In this document: positions 35,783-43,540 of the stretch, piece by piece
Numbering within the stretch: the first letter of the stretch is position 1
How the letters are laid out: each line of letters starts with the position of its first letter
NCBI RefSeq assembly: GCF_019195435.1
Contig: NZ_CP078069.1
Coordinates: forward strand, 62,001-126,000
DNA: 64,000 nt
Reading direction: 5' to 3'
From: Comamonas sp. NLF-1-9
GTDB lineage: Bacteria > Pseudomonadota > Gammaproteobacteria > Burkholderiales > Burkholderiaceae_C
Made by a program: the position numbers and the translations under genes
Notes under the pieces: generated by a model
What the model saw: the letters and a program-made list of their open reading frames with translations, nothing else
Databases searched by the model: none
What the model was told of the DNA's origin: nothing

Positions 35783-36876
35783 TTTGCCCCCAACGGGACG
35801 CTTCTAGATATACGAAGCGTTCCACGTAGCCCAGATACGTGCAGAGTGGTCACTTCATTAGATTTCCAAAGATCTGAAATCCGCTGCCGAACAAAGGTCA
35901 CTGGATCAGGGAGCGTGCGAACGCCAGCGTAGTTCTTGGCTACTCCCACAGCAATGCACTCAAGCGCCACGAGCCCGACTCGGCCACCAGCTTGTCCATT
36001 GGTTTGGCGGCGCAACGCGTCTGTTCCAAAAGCTTCATTGAGTACGTTAAATGTGAACTCGAAGCAGGCACGTGACTCCACCACTTCGGCCTCCACGGCG
36101 AGAGTCTGCATTCCTTCATCGACGTACTCTTCAACGTCCAACTTGTCGTCGTACGGAACGTACACATGGCACAGGAAACGGCAAAGATACTCTAGGTGTT
36201 TTTGGCGTTCTTCCTGTTCGTCCGTTAATGAAATTGCTGTCCGAAAGGCCGGTGACGTGGCGAGTTCCTTGAGAAACGCGAAGTAACCCGCATTCACCAT
36301 GATGATCACACAGTTGCGTAGCTCTTGAGGATTAGCTGGTGTGCCTCCTGAATTCAAGCGTTGGAACAGATCGAACTTTGTCTTGTTATCACTGGGTCTT
36401 TTGAGAATTTCAACTCCAATGCGAGCTCTCCGTATACTGAGCTGAGCTGTCTTGTCGAGTGGCGCTTGCTCGTCGATAGGTAGATCCGGAATGGCTTCCG
36501 ATGACTCCCAAACGGTATTTCGTAAGGATGGAAGATATTTCGTGGCTTCTAAATAAGACGGCGGGAGAATGTCACCCTCAGGGCCGCGAAGGAGTCCCAT
36601 GAATTCAAGTATTGTCGATAGTCTCTGTAGACCGTCTATCAGTTCCCATTTCGCGGTTTCGCGTTCGAAGACGAAGATTGGTGGCAAAGGAATGCCTAGA
36701 AGAATCGACTCGATCAGTTTTGACTTCTGACTTGCCTCCCAGCGAAAGAGGCGCTGGAAGTCAGGGTCGATGACGATCTCGCGATCCTTATACATATTCA
36801 CGATCTCACCAACCGACATCTGATATGCGTCGGTTCGCACTAGCCGCTGGGAGACTTCAATCTCTTTACTGAGCAT
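35767..36876 (-). CDS. DUF262 domain protein (GmrS/ParB-like NTP-dependent)
   Basis: A 369-residue protein with an N-terminal DUF262 domain. The signature FQRLFRWEASQKSKLIESIL (about 40-60) is followed by WELIDGLQRLSTI (about 78-90), the DGQQR-type motif of the ParB/sulfiredoxin-like NTPase fold, and later FDLFQRLNSGG. DUF262 is the domain of the GmrS part of type IV restriction systems, but no DUF1524 nuclease domain follows; the overlapping HEPN gene may supply the nuclease. The ATG at 36876 is preferred; a GTG at 36918 would add 14 basic residues. The sequence is AT-richer than its surroundings. Confidence 0.85.
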   Translation of the reverse strand: MLSKEIEVSQRLVRTDAYQMSVGEIVNMYKDREIVIDPDFQRLFRWEASQKSKLIESILLGIPLPPIFVFERETAKWELIDGLQRLSTILEFMGLLRGPEGDILPPSYLEATKYLPSLRNTVWESSEAIPDLPIDEQAPLDKTAQLSIRRARIGVEILKRPSDNKTKFDLFQRLNSGGTPANPQELRNCVIIMVNAGYFAFLKELATSPAFRTAISLTDEQEERQKHLEYLCRFLCHVYVPYDDKLDVEEYVDEGMQTLAVEAEVVESRACFEFTFNVLNEAFGTDALRRQTNGQAGGRVGLVALECIAVGVAKNYAGVRTLPDPVTFVRQRISDLWKSNEVTTLHVSGLRGTLRISRSVPLGAKWFKP

Positions 36877-36989
36877 GACGTTCTTTCGGTTCGATCGCCT
36901 GTTCGACCAGCCGATCACATGGCGAGTCTACGATGGCTTTCGCGTTTGTCACGACAGGATGTGCGTGGCGCCGCAAGCGGGATGACCGC

Positions 36990-37004
36990 TACGGGGCCCG
37001 TAGC
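36990..37004. promoter_or_regulatory. Perfect palindrome upstream of the DUF262 gene
   Basis: CTACGGGGCCCGTAG is a perfect inverted repeat around one central base, about 115 bp upstream of the DUF262 start and 87 bp beyond the 3' end of the yjjJ-like gene. It has no T run, so it is not an intrinsic terminator. It could be an operator for the pair. Confidence 0.3.
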
Positions 37005-37090
37005 TCGGAGGACAGCGTTGGGCCGGCATCCGCCCTTACGGCCTCCGGTTTGCGAAATACGAGGAACCCGGTAGAAGCATCGCGGCATCG

Positions 37091-38488
37091 TCATGCATGC
37101 TCCGCCGCAGCGGACAGCCGCCCCGCATGCTCTGCACAAGTCTTGCGAAACCCCGCGCTGATGCGCCCGTCCCCCGCCGCCGCCTGCCAGAAATCGCGCG
37201 CCGCCCGCCATGCCGCATGCCATACCGCCCGCTGCGGTGGCAGCGGCAGCGGCGGCTCGAACGCGCGCACCGGCACCTCGCCGCCCGGCAGCGGCGCGTG
37301 CAGCATGGGCAGCATGTCGTAGGCCGGGGCCAGCGTCAGGCGGCCATCTCCGGGGCGCATGGCGAGGTTGCCCAGGTGCATGTCGGTGTTGGCGATCAGG
37401 CGGCCGAACCACCACAGGTGGGCGATGCGCTGCACATCGTCTGACGCCAGCAAACCGTGCGCCACGAGGCGCGCGGCCAGCACGGTCCAGTCGCGCGAGG
37501 CGTCGCCCAGCAGGGCGGCGTTGGCGGTTTCCATGCTGCACAGCGGGCTGCGGCCGTGTTCGCCGTGGCGATCGAACCGTTCCAGCTCCAGAAAGGTGCG
37601 CCCGCCGTGCTGCAGGATGCGGCTGGTGGCCGCCTGCACACCGGGCAGGCGCGCGGCGTGCTCCAGCGCCAGGTGTTCGCACACCAGCAGGTCGGACCAG
37701 CGCTGCACGGTGGGCGATGCGGCGTTGGCGCCCGAGAACTTGACCAGCACGTGTGGCGTGCCGCTGGGCGTGCCGGGCGGCAGGCTGCGGCGTGCGGCGA
37801 ACTTGGGGAATTCACCCGCCGCGCTGGAACCCGGTACGCCGCCGGCCACGGCCTCATCGGCCAGTCGGGCGTAGGCGGCTGCGGTGGCTTCGGGGGCGAT
37901 CGGCGGGGGCAGCGCCTGCCGTTGGGCCTGCCACAGCGCACAGGCGTCGTCGCCGACGATCCAGTTGCCGCTGGTGTCGCTGCCGCGCTGCGAGAGCACG
38001 TGCAGCACCTCGTCATCGCTCCAGGCCTGCGGGTCGGGCGCCACGCCCAGGGCGCGGTGTTCGGCGTGGGCCAGCAGGCGGCCCATGTAGCCCTGCGGGC
38101 GCATGTCGTACAGCGGGTAGGGCAGGCCGGGCCACCAGCCGTCGCGTGCATCCATGGGCACGGGCCAGCCGCTGCCCGCCAGCGGCATCCAGCAGCCGCC
38201 GCCCCGCAAGGGGGCCAGCGGCGCCAGCAGCTCGGCCTGGCCTTCGGTCGTGATGGCGTACACCGGCAAGTCGGCCAGCACGCCCCGGCCCGCATGCAGC
38301 GGGCGGCGCAGCGCGTAGCGCGCGCGCCGGGCCTTGCCCGCGCCTACCAGCTCACCGGGCGGCAGGCGCCGCAGCAGGCGGTGCAGCGTGGGCACGCTCA
38401 CGCCCAGCGCGTCGGCCAGGGCAGCGGCGGCGGCCGGGGCGCGCACGGCGAGGGTGGTGCGCAGTCGATAGAGGTCGTCTGCAGCCAT
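37091..38488 (-). CDS. HipA-family kinase with fused winged-helix domain (YjjJ-like)
   Basis: The 465-residue protein starts with a winged-helix DNA-binding region (about 1-65, SVPTLHRLLRRLPPGELV). A HipA-like kinase domain follows, with KFAARRS and VLVKFSG in the nucleotide-binding half. The catalytic loop is NTDMHLGN (about 366-373) and the metal site is PAYDMLPML. This is the architecture of YjjJ/HipH, a HipA-family toxin without a separate HipB antitoxin; the fused DNA-binding domain probably takes that role. It has its own promoter and three repeated boxes upstream. It lies next to the DUF262-HEPN island but has high-GC codon use, so common acquisition is uncertain. Confidence 0.88.
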   Translation of the reverse strand: MAADDLYRLRTTLAVRAPAAAAALADALGVSVPTLHRLLRRLPPGELVGAGKARRARYALRRPLHAGRGVLADLPVYAITTEGQAELLAPLAPLRGGGCWMPLAGSGWPVPMDARDGWWPGLPYPLYDMRPQGYMGRLLAHAEHRALGVAPDPQAWSDDEVLHVLSQRGSDTSGNWIVGDDACALWQAQRQALPPPIAPEATAAAYARLADEAVAGGVPGSSAAGEFPKFAARRSLPPGTPSGTPHVLVKFSGANAASPTVQRWSDLLVCEHLALEHAARLPGVQAATSRILQHGGRTFLELERFDRHGEHGRSPLCSMETANAALLGDASRDWTVLAARLVAHGLLASDDVQRIAHLWWFGRLIANTDMHLGNLAMRPGDGRLTLAPAYDMLPMLHAPLPGGEVPVRAFEPPLPLPPQRAVWHAAWRAARDFWQAAAGDGRISAGFRKTCAEHAGRLSAAAEHA

Positions 38489-38492
38489 GAAT

Positions 38493-38578
38493 GAGAAGAT
38501 TCTTGAGAAGATTTATAAATTGAAAATCATGATGAATCAATCACTTGTTGATGGCAAATCGTGAACGATGAGAAGATT
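38493..38578. promoter_or_regulatory. Three GAGAAGATT boxes around the yjjJ-like promoter
   Basis: The 9-mer GAGAAGATT occurs at 38493-38501, 38505-38513 and 38570-38578. The first two are 12 bp apart and lie just downstream of the predicted -10; the third lies upstream of the -35. This placement suits autorepression by the N-terminal DNA-binding domain of the encoded protein. Confidence 0.5.
38512..38540 (-). promoter_or_regulatory. Predicted sigma70 promoter of the yjjJ-like gene
   Basis: On the minus strand TTGATT (38535-38540) and TATAAA (38512-38517) are separated by exactly 17 bp in a short AT-rich stretch. Transcription would start near 38505, about 17 bases before the ATG at 38488. 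Confidence 0.6.
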
Positions 38579-38661
38579 CATGAAAGATGTGCAAAGCACG
38601 GGCCATGCTGCCCCGCCATGCTCGATGGGCTTGGCACAGTGGCTGCCTGCCGGCTTGCTCG

Positions 38662-40428
38662 TCAGGCGGCCGCGCCCGTCTGCCGCAGGCACCAGGCCTC
38701 GAAGTCGGCGAGCGGCAGCGGGCGGCTGTAGTGGTAGCCCTGAAAGCTGGCGCAGCCCATCGCCGCGAGCAGGTCGCGCTGGGCGGCGGTTTCCACGCCC
38801 TCGGCGATCACCGCCAGGCCCAGGCCCCGGGCCAGTGCGGTGATGGAGCGGGCAATCGCGGCGTCGTTGGCGTCGGTCTCGATGTCGCGCACGAAGCTCT
38901 GGTCGATCTTGAGCTGCTGCAGCGGCAGGCGCTTGAGGTAGGCCAGCGAGGAATAGCCGGTGCCGAAGTCGTCGAGCGAAAACTGGATGCCGTGCGTCTG
39001 CAGCGCCCGCATGGTGGCGATGACGGCATCGGCGTCCTGCACCAGCAGGCTTTCGGTCAGCTCCAGCTTCAGGCGATCGGGCGGCGCGCCGGTGCGGGTG
39101 AGCAGATCCAGCACCTCCTGCGTAAAGCCCGGCTGCAGGAATTGCGCCGCGCTCACGTTCACCGCCAGCACCAGGTCACTGAACAGCGCGCGGCCCTTCC
39201 ATGCCGCCAGCTGCAGGCAGGCCGCGCGCAGCACCCAGCTGCCCAGGGGCACGATGAGGCCGGTTTCTTCGGCCAGCGCAATGAAGTGCCCGGGCGCCAG
39301 CAGCCCGCGCTCGGGGTGTTGCCAGCGCACCAGGGCTTCGGCGCCGAGCACGCTGAGCAGACCGCCGTGCAGTGCCACCTGGGGCTGGTAATGCAGGCGC
39401 AGCTCATCTGCGGCAATGCCGGCGCGCAGCTCGCGCTCGGTGCGCATGCGCTCGGTGATGGCCAGCTCCAGTTGGCTGTCAAAGAAGTGCAGGCTGCCCC
39501 GGTTGGTTTGCTTGGCCTGGTACATCGCCAGCTCGGCCTGTTTGAGCAGGGCTTCAGGCTGCTGCGCCTGGTCGGCAAACAGCACGATGCCCATGCTGGC
39601 GCTGCCCTGGTAGTCGGTGCCGCCGATCTGGCAAGGTTGGCCGAGCGCCTGCAGGATGCGCTGGCCCGTGGCCTCGGCCAGCGCGGCGGCCTGTTCGCGG
39701 TGCTTGCAGGCGGTGTGCAGCACGATGGCAAATTCATCTCCGCCGGGGCGTGCCAGGCTGGCCGTGCCCCCGTCCAGGCAAGCGCCTATGCGCTCGCCCA
39801 GCAGGCGCAAGAGCGCATCGCCCTGGGGCAGGCCCAGGCTGTCGTTGAGCGATCGGAAATCGTCCCAGTCCAGCAGCAGCAGCGCCGCGTGGTGCTGGTG
39901 CTCGGCCGCCTGGCGCCCGGCCTCCCTGAGCATCTCGTGCAGCAGCGCGCGGTTGGCCAGGCCGGTGAGCACATCGTAGAAGGCCAGGCGGTGAATTTCT
40001 TCCTGCGCACGCTTCTGCTGCGACAAGTCGGTGTAGCTCGCTACCATGTGGCTCACTTGGCCATCGCCTTCGCGCACGGAGGTGATGGTCATCCACTTGG
40101 GAAAGACCTCGCCGCTCTTGCGCCGGCCCCAGATCTCGCCCGCCCACTGGCCGGTGCGTCCGATGGAGTCCAGCATCGCCGCATAGAAAGCCTGGTCGTG
40201 GTGGTTGGAGCGAAACAGCTTGGGCGTCTTGCCCAGCACCTCTTCTTCGCCGTAACCCATGAGCTGGCAGAAGGCCGCGTTCACGCGCTGGATGCGCGCG
40301 CGCGCATCCGTCACCATGATGGCCTGGGTGGTGTGAAAGATCACCTCGGCCACGCGCAGCTGTTCGTCCTGCGTTTGCAGGCGTGCCTGTGCGGCAGCAA
40401 GTTTTCGGGTGTTGAACCAGTCTGGCAT
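38662..40428 (-). CDS. PAS/GGDEF/EAL cyclic di-GMP protein
   Basis: A 588-residue cytoplasmic protein with one PAS domain (about 25-145, VIFHTTQAIMVTDARARIQ onward). The GGDEF domain has an intact GGDEF motif (near 227). The EAL domain keeps EALVRW (about 362), the metal-binding ESLL and DDFGTGYSS. Both cyclase and phosphodiesterase activities are formally possible; in most such fusions the EAL activity dominates. It lies 15 bp downstream of the unrecognised gene at 40444-41262, so the two are likely co-transcribed. Confidence 0.92.
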   Translation of the reverse strand: MPDWFNTRKLAAAQARLQTQDEQLRVAEVIFHTTQAIMVTDARARIQRVNAAFCQLMGYGEEEVLGKTPKLFRSNHHDQAFYAAMLDSIGRTGQWAGEIWGRRKSGEVFPKWMTITSVREGDGQVSHMVASYTDLSQQKRAQEEIHRLAFYDVLTGLANRALLHEMLREAGRQAAEHQHHAALLLLDWDDFRSLNDSLGLPQGDALLRLLGERIGACLDGGTASLARPGGDEFAIVLHTACKHREQAAALAEATGQRILQALGQPCQIGGTDYQGSASMGIVLFADQAQQPEALLKQAELAMYQAKQTNRGSLHFFDSQLELAITERMRTERELRAGIAADELRLHYQPQVALHGGLLSVLGAEALVRWQHPERGLLAPGHFIALAEETGLIVPLGSWVLRAACLQLAAWKGRALFSDLVLAVNVSAAQFLQPGFTQEVLDLLTRTGAPPDRLKLELTESLLVQDADAVIATMRALQTHGIQFSLDDFGTGYSSLAYLKRLPLQQLKIDQSFVRDIETDANDAAIARSITALARGLGLAVIAEGVETAAQRDLLAAMGCASFQGYHYSRPLPLADFEAWCLRQTGAAA

Positions 40429-40443
40429 GGCAGGCAGCGGCTT

Positions 40444-41262
40444 TCAGGGCAGGGGACGCGGCTCACCGGCCATCACCACGGCCTTGCGCGGCAGGTGCAG
40501 CATGGTCAGCCCATCGAGCATGAAAAAACCCGCCTCCCAGGGGTTCTTGATGATGAAGGCAGTGCGCACCTGCTCGTACAGCGGCGTGCCCTTGGGGATT
40601 TCGTGCGCGACCGATTCCATGATGGTGTAGTTCCAGTGGATCGCCTCGTCGAAGGTGAACTTGGCGCGCTCGTCGATCACGAAGAAGCAGCGCGGATCGC
40701 GCGCCAGCACCGAGAGCTTGAAGGTGCCGGGCTCGATGATGAGGAAGACGTCGTCGTCCTCGCTCGTGAGGAAGGCCAGCACCGTGGTGTGTGGCTGCTC
40801 TGGCGTGAGCGTGGTGAGCACGCCGACCTTGTTTTCGTGGTCTTTTTCCTCGGGCGGCGCCATTGCGCTGAGCGTGGCCAGCGGCAGGGCTTGCGCCGCT
40901 CGGGTGTCCTCAGGGTATTCGTAGCCCGGCGCGCGAATGTCTTCGATGAGCTTGAGGCCATGCACGAGCTGGCATTCGAGCGGATCGACGGTGATCCAGT
41001 TCTCGTCGATGTGCACGATGCGGCCCTTGTACGACGCGCGGTACACGCGCAACTCGGCATCGAGTTCGTCGACGCCGGTGCGGTTGTCCAGATGCAGCGT
41101 GACCAGCGAGTCCATGGCCAGCGCATGCCCGCGCGGGATGAAGAACCTGATCTGGTCATTGCGCCGCAGATAAACCACGCCGATGTGGTGCACGATGCCG
41201 CGCCCCTGATAGCTTGCCAGGATGCCGAGGAATTGTTCGCCCAGATAGTCTTTGAGTGCCAT
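40444..41262 (-). CDS. Conserved hypothetical protein
   Basis: I do not recognise this 272-residue protein with certainty. It has no signal peptide or membrane helix. The N-terminal half (MALKDYLGEQFLGILASY, GVVYLRRNDQIRFFIPRG) and the C-terminal half (VLARDPRCFFVIDERAKF, HWNYTIMESVAHEIPKG) both look like beta barrels. The second half is reminiscent of FMN-binding split barrels of the pyridoxamine-phosphate oxidase type, but that is only an impression. It precedes a cyclic di-GMP gene by 15 bp, so a role in that signalling is possible. The ATG at 41262 opens the hydrophilic start MALKDYLG. Confidence 0.7.
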   Translation of the reverse strand: MALKDYLGEQFLGILASYQGRGIVHHIGVVYLRRNDQIRFFIPRGHALAMDSLVTLHLDNRTGVDELDAELRVYRASYKGRIVHIDENWITVDPLECQLVHGLKLIEDIRAPGYEYPEDTRAAQALPLATLSAMAPPEEKDHENKVGVLTTLTPEQPHTTVLAFLTSEDDDVFLIIEPGTFKLSVLARDPRCFFVIDERAKFTFDEAIHWNYTIMESVAHEIPKGTPLYEQVRTAFIIKNPWEAGFFMLDGLTMLHLPRKAVVMAGEPRPLP

Positions 41263-41378
41263 GGATATTCTGCCGTTGCCCACGCTTGCAGCGGAGCGCG
41301 TACACAATGCCTGGTACGCGATCGGCGTGCGGCGCCATCGTAGCGGCGCTTTGTACCAGCTTGCATAAAGGATGAAAC

Positions 41379-42044
41379 ATGGCCGTCGAACCCGTGGTGT
41401 TGAAGCTGGACTTCGTCTCGGACGTGGTTTGCCCCTGGTGCGCCGTGGGCTTGCACGCGCTCGAGCGCGCGGCGGCGCAGCTCGAGGGCGAAGTGGCGCT
41501 GGACTGGCACTTCCAGCCCTTCGAGCTCAACCCCGGCATGCCCCCCGAGGGGCAGGACCTGCAGGAGCATCTGAGCGAAAAATACGGCTCCACGCCCGAG
41601 CAGCAGGCGCAGATGCGCGCCGCCATCACCGCGCGCGGGGCAGAGGTGGGCTTCGAGTTTCATCTGGAGCGGCGCCTGCGCACCTGGAACACTTTCGATG
41701 CGCACCGGCTGCTGCACTGGCAGGGCGAAGAGGGCGCGCCCGGCGGCCAGCGCGCGCTCAAGCATGCGCTGCTCAAGGCCTATTTCACCCATGGAGAAAA
41801 CCCCTCGGAACCCGCGCTGCTGCTGCGCCTGGTGGCCGAGCTCGGCATGGACCAGCAGCGCGCACGCGCCATTCTTGCGGGCGACACCTACGCCAGCGCG
41901 GTGCGCGAGCGCGAAGCCCACTACCGCCAGCTCGGCATTCAGTCGGTGCCTTCGGTGGTCCTCAACGACCGCCACCTGATCCAGGGCGGCCAGCCGCCAG
42001 AGGTGTTCGCCCAGGCGCTGCGCCAGGTGGCCGCAAGCGCTTGA
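41379..42044 (+). CDS. DsbA-family oxidoreductase, FrnE-like
   Basis: A 221-residue thioredoxin-fold protein with active site CPWC (residues 18-21, in FVSDVVCPWCAVG) and an all-helical insertion. The cis-proline loop is GIQSVPSVVLNDR. There is no signal peptide, so it is cytoplasmic, as expected for the FrnE subgroup of DsbA-like proteins rather than periplasmic DsbA. It probably acts in thiol-disulfide exchange under oxidative stress. It is transcribed divergently from the unknown gene at 40444-41262. Confidence 0.9.
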   Translation: MAVEPVVLKLDFVSDVVCPWCAVGLHALERAAAQLEGEVALDWHFQPFELNPGMPPEGQDLQEHLSEKYGSTPEQQAQMRAAITARGAEVGFEFHLERRLRTWNTFDAHRLLHWQGEEGAPGGQRALKHALLKAYFTHGENPSEPALLLRLVAELGMDQQRARAILAGDTYASAVREREAHYRQLGIQSVPSVVLNDRHLIQGGQPPEVFAQALRQVAASA

Positions 42045-42228
42045 GGCAGGGCTGAACAAACCCTTCGCGCGCCGCGCACCTCAGCCTGGGGGGCTGCGGC
42101 CTTGCAAATCCTCGCAACAGCGCCTGCCATTGCTGCGGTTTGCCCCTTGCAGCCCACCCCATGCCGGGCGCGCGCCATCGTGGTGGCTTGTTCCGCCTTG
42201 CCTTGGGCCGCGCGCCCCGCCCGGGTGT

Positions 42229-42795
42229 TCAATAGCTGCGCCCGCCCTTGTACATCGCATGCTGGCGCCGGTGCAGGGTAGCGACCTCGCCCACGCGCGC
42301 CATGGCGGCGCCCGCGTGCGCGTGGGTGATCGCAAGGCCCAGCGCGTCGGCCGCGTCGGTGCCGGGCAGGCCGGGCAGACAGAGCAGTCGGCGCACCATC
42401 TCCTGCACCTGGGACTTGGCCGCGCGCCCGTGGCCGACTACGGCCTTCTTCATCTGCAGCGCGGTGTATTCGGCCACCGGCAACTGCGCATGCACCAGCG
42501 CGGTGAGCGCCGCGCCGCGCGCCTGGCCCAGCAGCAGCGTCGATTGCGGATTGACGTTGACGAAGATGATCTCGATGGCGGCGCAGTCCGGCGCATAACG
42601 CTCGGCCACTTCCGAGATGCCGTCAAACAGCAGGCGCAGGCGCCCGGGCAGGTCGCCCAGCGCCAGGTCCGAGCCGCCGCGGCGCGTCGTGCGTATGGTG
42701 CCGCTGGCCACGTAGCTCAGGCGCTGGCCATCGGCTTGCACCACGCCGAAGCCGGTGGTCTGCAGGCCGGGGTCTATGCCGAGGATGCGCGTCAT
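42229..42795 (-). CDS. ruvC: Holliday junction endonuclease RuvC
   Basis: A 188-residue protein that resolves Holliday junctions in recombination. The start [18 protein letters not shown] carries the first catalytic aspartate (Asp8). [20 protein letters not shown] carries the glutamate, and [13 protein letters not shown] carries the last aspartates. The length is slightly above the usual 165-180. ruvA and ruvB are not adjacent, as is common in this group. The 184 bp between it and the DsbA-like gene hold nothing recognisable. Confidence 0.94.
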   Translation of the reverse strand: MTRILGIDPGLQTTGFGVVQADGQRLSYVASGTIRTTRRGGSDLALGDLPGRLRLLFDGISEVAERYAPDCAAIEIIFVNVNPQSTLLLGQARGAALTALVHAQLPVAEYTALQMKKAVVGHGRAAKSQVQEMVRRLLCLPGLPGTDAADALGLAITHAHAGAAMARVGEVATLHRRQHAMYKGGRSY

Positions 42796-42805
42796 GGCCG
42801 CGAGC

Positions 42806-43540
42806 TTAGGGCAATTGGGCCGCGCCCATGCGCGCGAGGATGGTGCGCGTGCGCCCGGCGAGGTAGGCCGAGTGCGGCGTCTTCTCGAAGCGCCGCGGCG
42901 CGGGCAGCATCACCGCCAGGCGCGCGGCCTCGGCTGCGTTGAGCTCGGCCGCGCTCTTGCGGTAGTAGTGGCGCGCGGCGGCTTCGGCGCCGTAGATGCC
43001 TTCGCCCCATTCGACGCTGTTCAGATAGATCTCCAGGATGCGCCGTTTGCTCAGCAGCCGCTCTAGCGCAAAGGTGAGCACCAGCTCCTGCGCCTTGCGC
43101 ACCAGCGTGCGCTCGCCCGACAGCAGCAGGTTCTTGGCCAGTTGCTGGGTGATGGTGGAGCCGCCGCGCACTTTCGGCGCTGGCGCCGTCTGGCCCGGGC
43201 GGCGCGCCCGCGCGCGCTCGGCGCGTTCGCGCGCAAGCGCGTTGCGCTCCCAGGCTTTTTCGATTGCGCTCCATTGCACGCCGTCGTGCTGCACGAAGGC
43301 GTCGTCCTCCGAGGCCAGTACCGCGCGCTTGAGCTGCTCGGAGATCTGCGCATACGCCACCCATTGCTGCTGCCAGCGCAGCCGCCCGGGCGCCTGCAGT
43401 TGCTGCCACAGGGCGCTGCGCTGAAAGCTCGTCGATTCGGGGTTGAGGCGCGCCATCAGCGCGATGCGCAGCACGAAGAACAACTGCAGCGCCAGCAGGC
43501 CTGCGAGCACCAGCGCGAGCCAGCGCGCCAGCGCCCTCAT
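42806..43540 (-). CDS. mtgA: Monofunctional peptidoglycan transglycosylase
   Basis: A 244-residue protein with one N-terminal membrane anchor (about 7-28) and a GT51 glycosyltransferase domain. The catalytic glutamate lies in [16 protein letters not shown] (about 78). The family motif [20 protein letters not shown] and [16 protein letters not shown] are intact. It polymerises glycan strands from lipid II. The start overlaps the aroE stop (ATGA), making it the last gene of the RNB nuclease-tonB-aroE-mtgA run. Confidence 0.95.
   Translation of the reverse strand: MRALARWLALVLAGLLALQLFFVLRIALMARLNPESTSFQRSALWQQLQAPGRLRWQQQWVAYAQISEQLKRAVLASEDDAFVQHDGVQWSAIEKAWERNALARERAERARARRPGQTAPAPKVRGGSTITQQLAKNLLLSGERTLVRKAQELVLTFALERLLSKRRILEIYLNSVEWGEGIYGAEAAARHYYRKSAAELNAAEAARLAVMLPAPRRFEKTPHSAYLAGRTRTILARMGAAQLP

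Larger units (their letters stand above)
34930..36960. other. AT-richer island carrying a DUF262-HEPN gene pair
   Basis: Base composition shifts visibly after the acyl-CoA synthetase gene: the DUF262 and HEPN genes are rich in A and T at third codon positions, whereas all neighbours prefer G or C. The 180 bp between 34930 and 35110 contain no gene. No integrase, transposase, tRNA or flanking direct repeat was seen, so the boundaries are approximate and acquisition by transfer is inferred only from composition and content. Confidence 0.5.

Noticed and set aside
38493..38578. GAGAAGATT boxes as a CRISPR-like array
   Set aside because: The units are only 9 bp, irregularly spaced, and only three in number.
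42045..42228. Possible small gene or RNA between the DsbA-like gene and ruvC
   Set aside because: No start with a ribosome-binding site, no family-like reading and no strong structure with a T run was seen.
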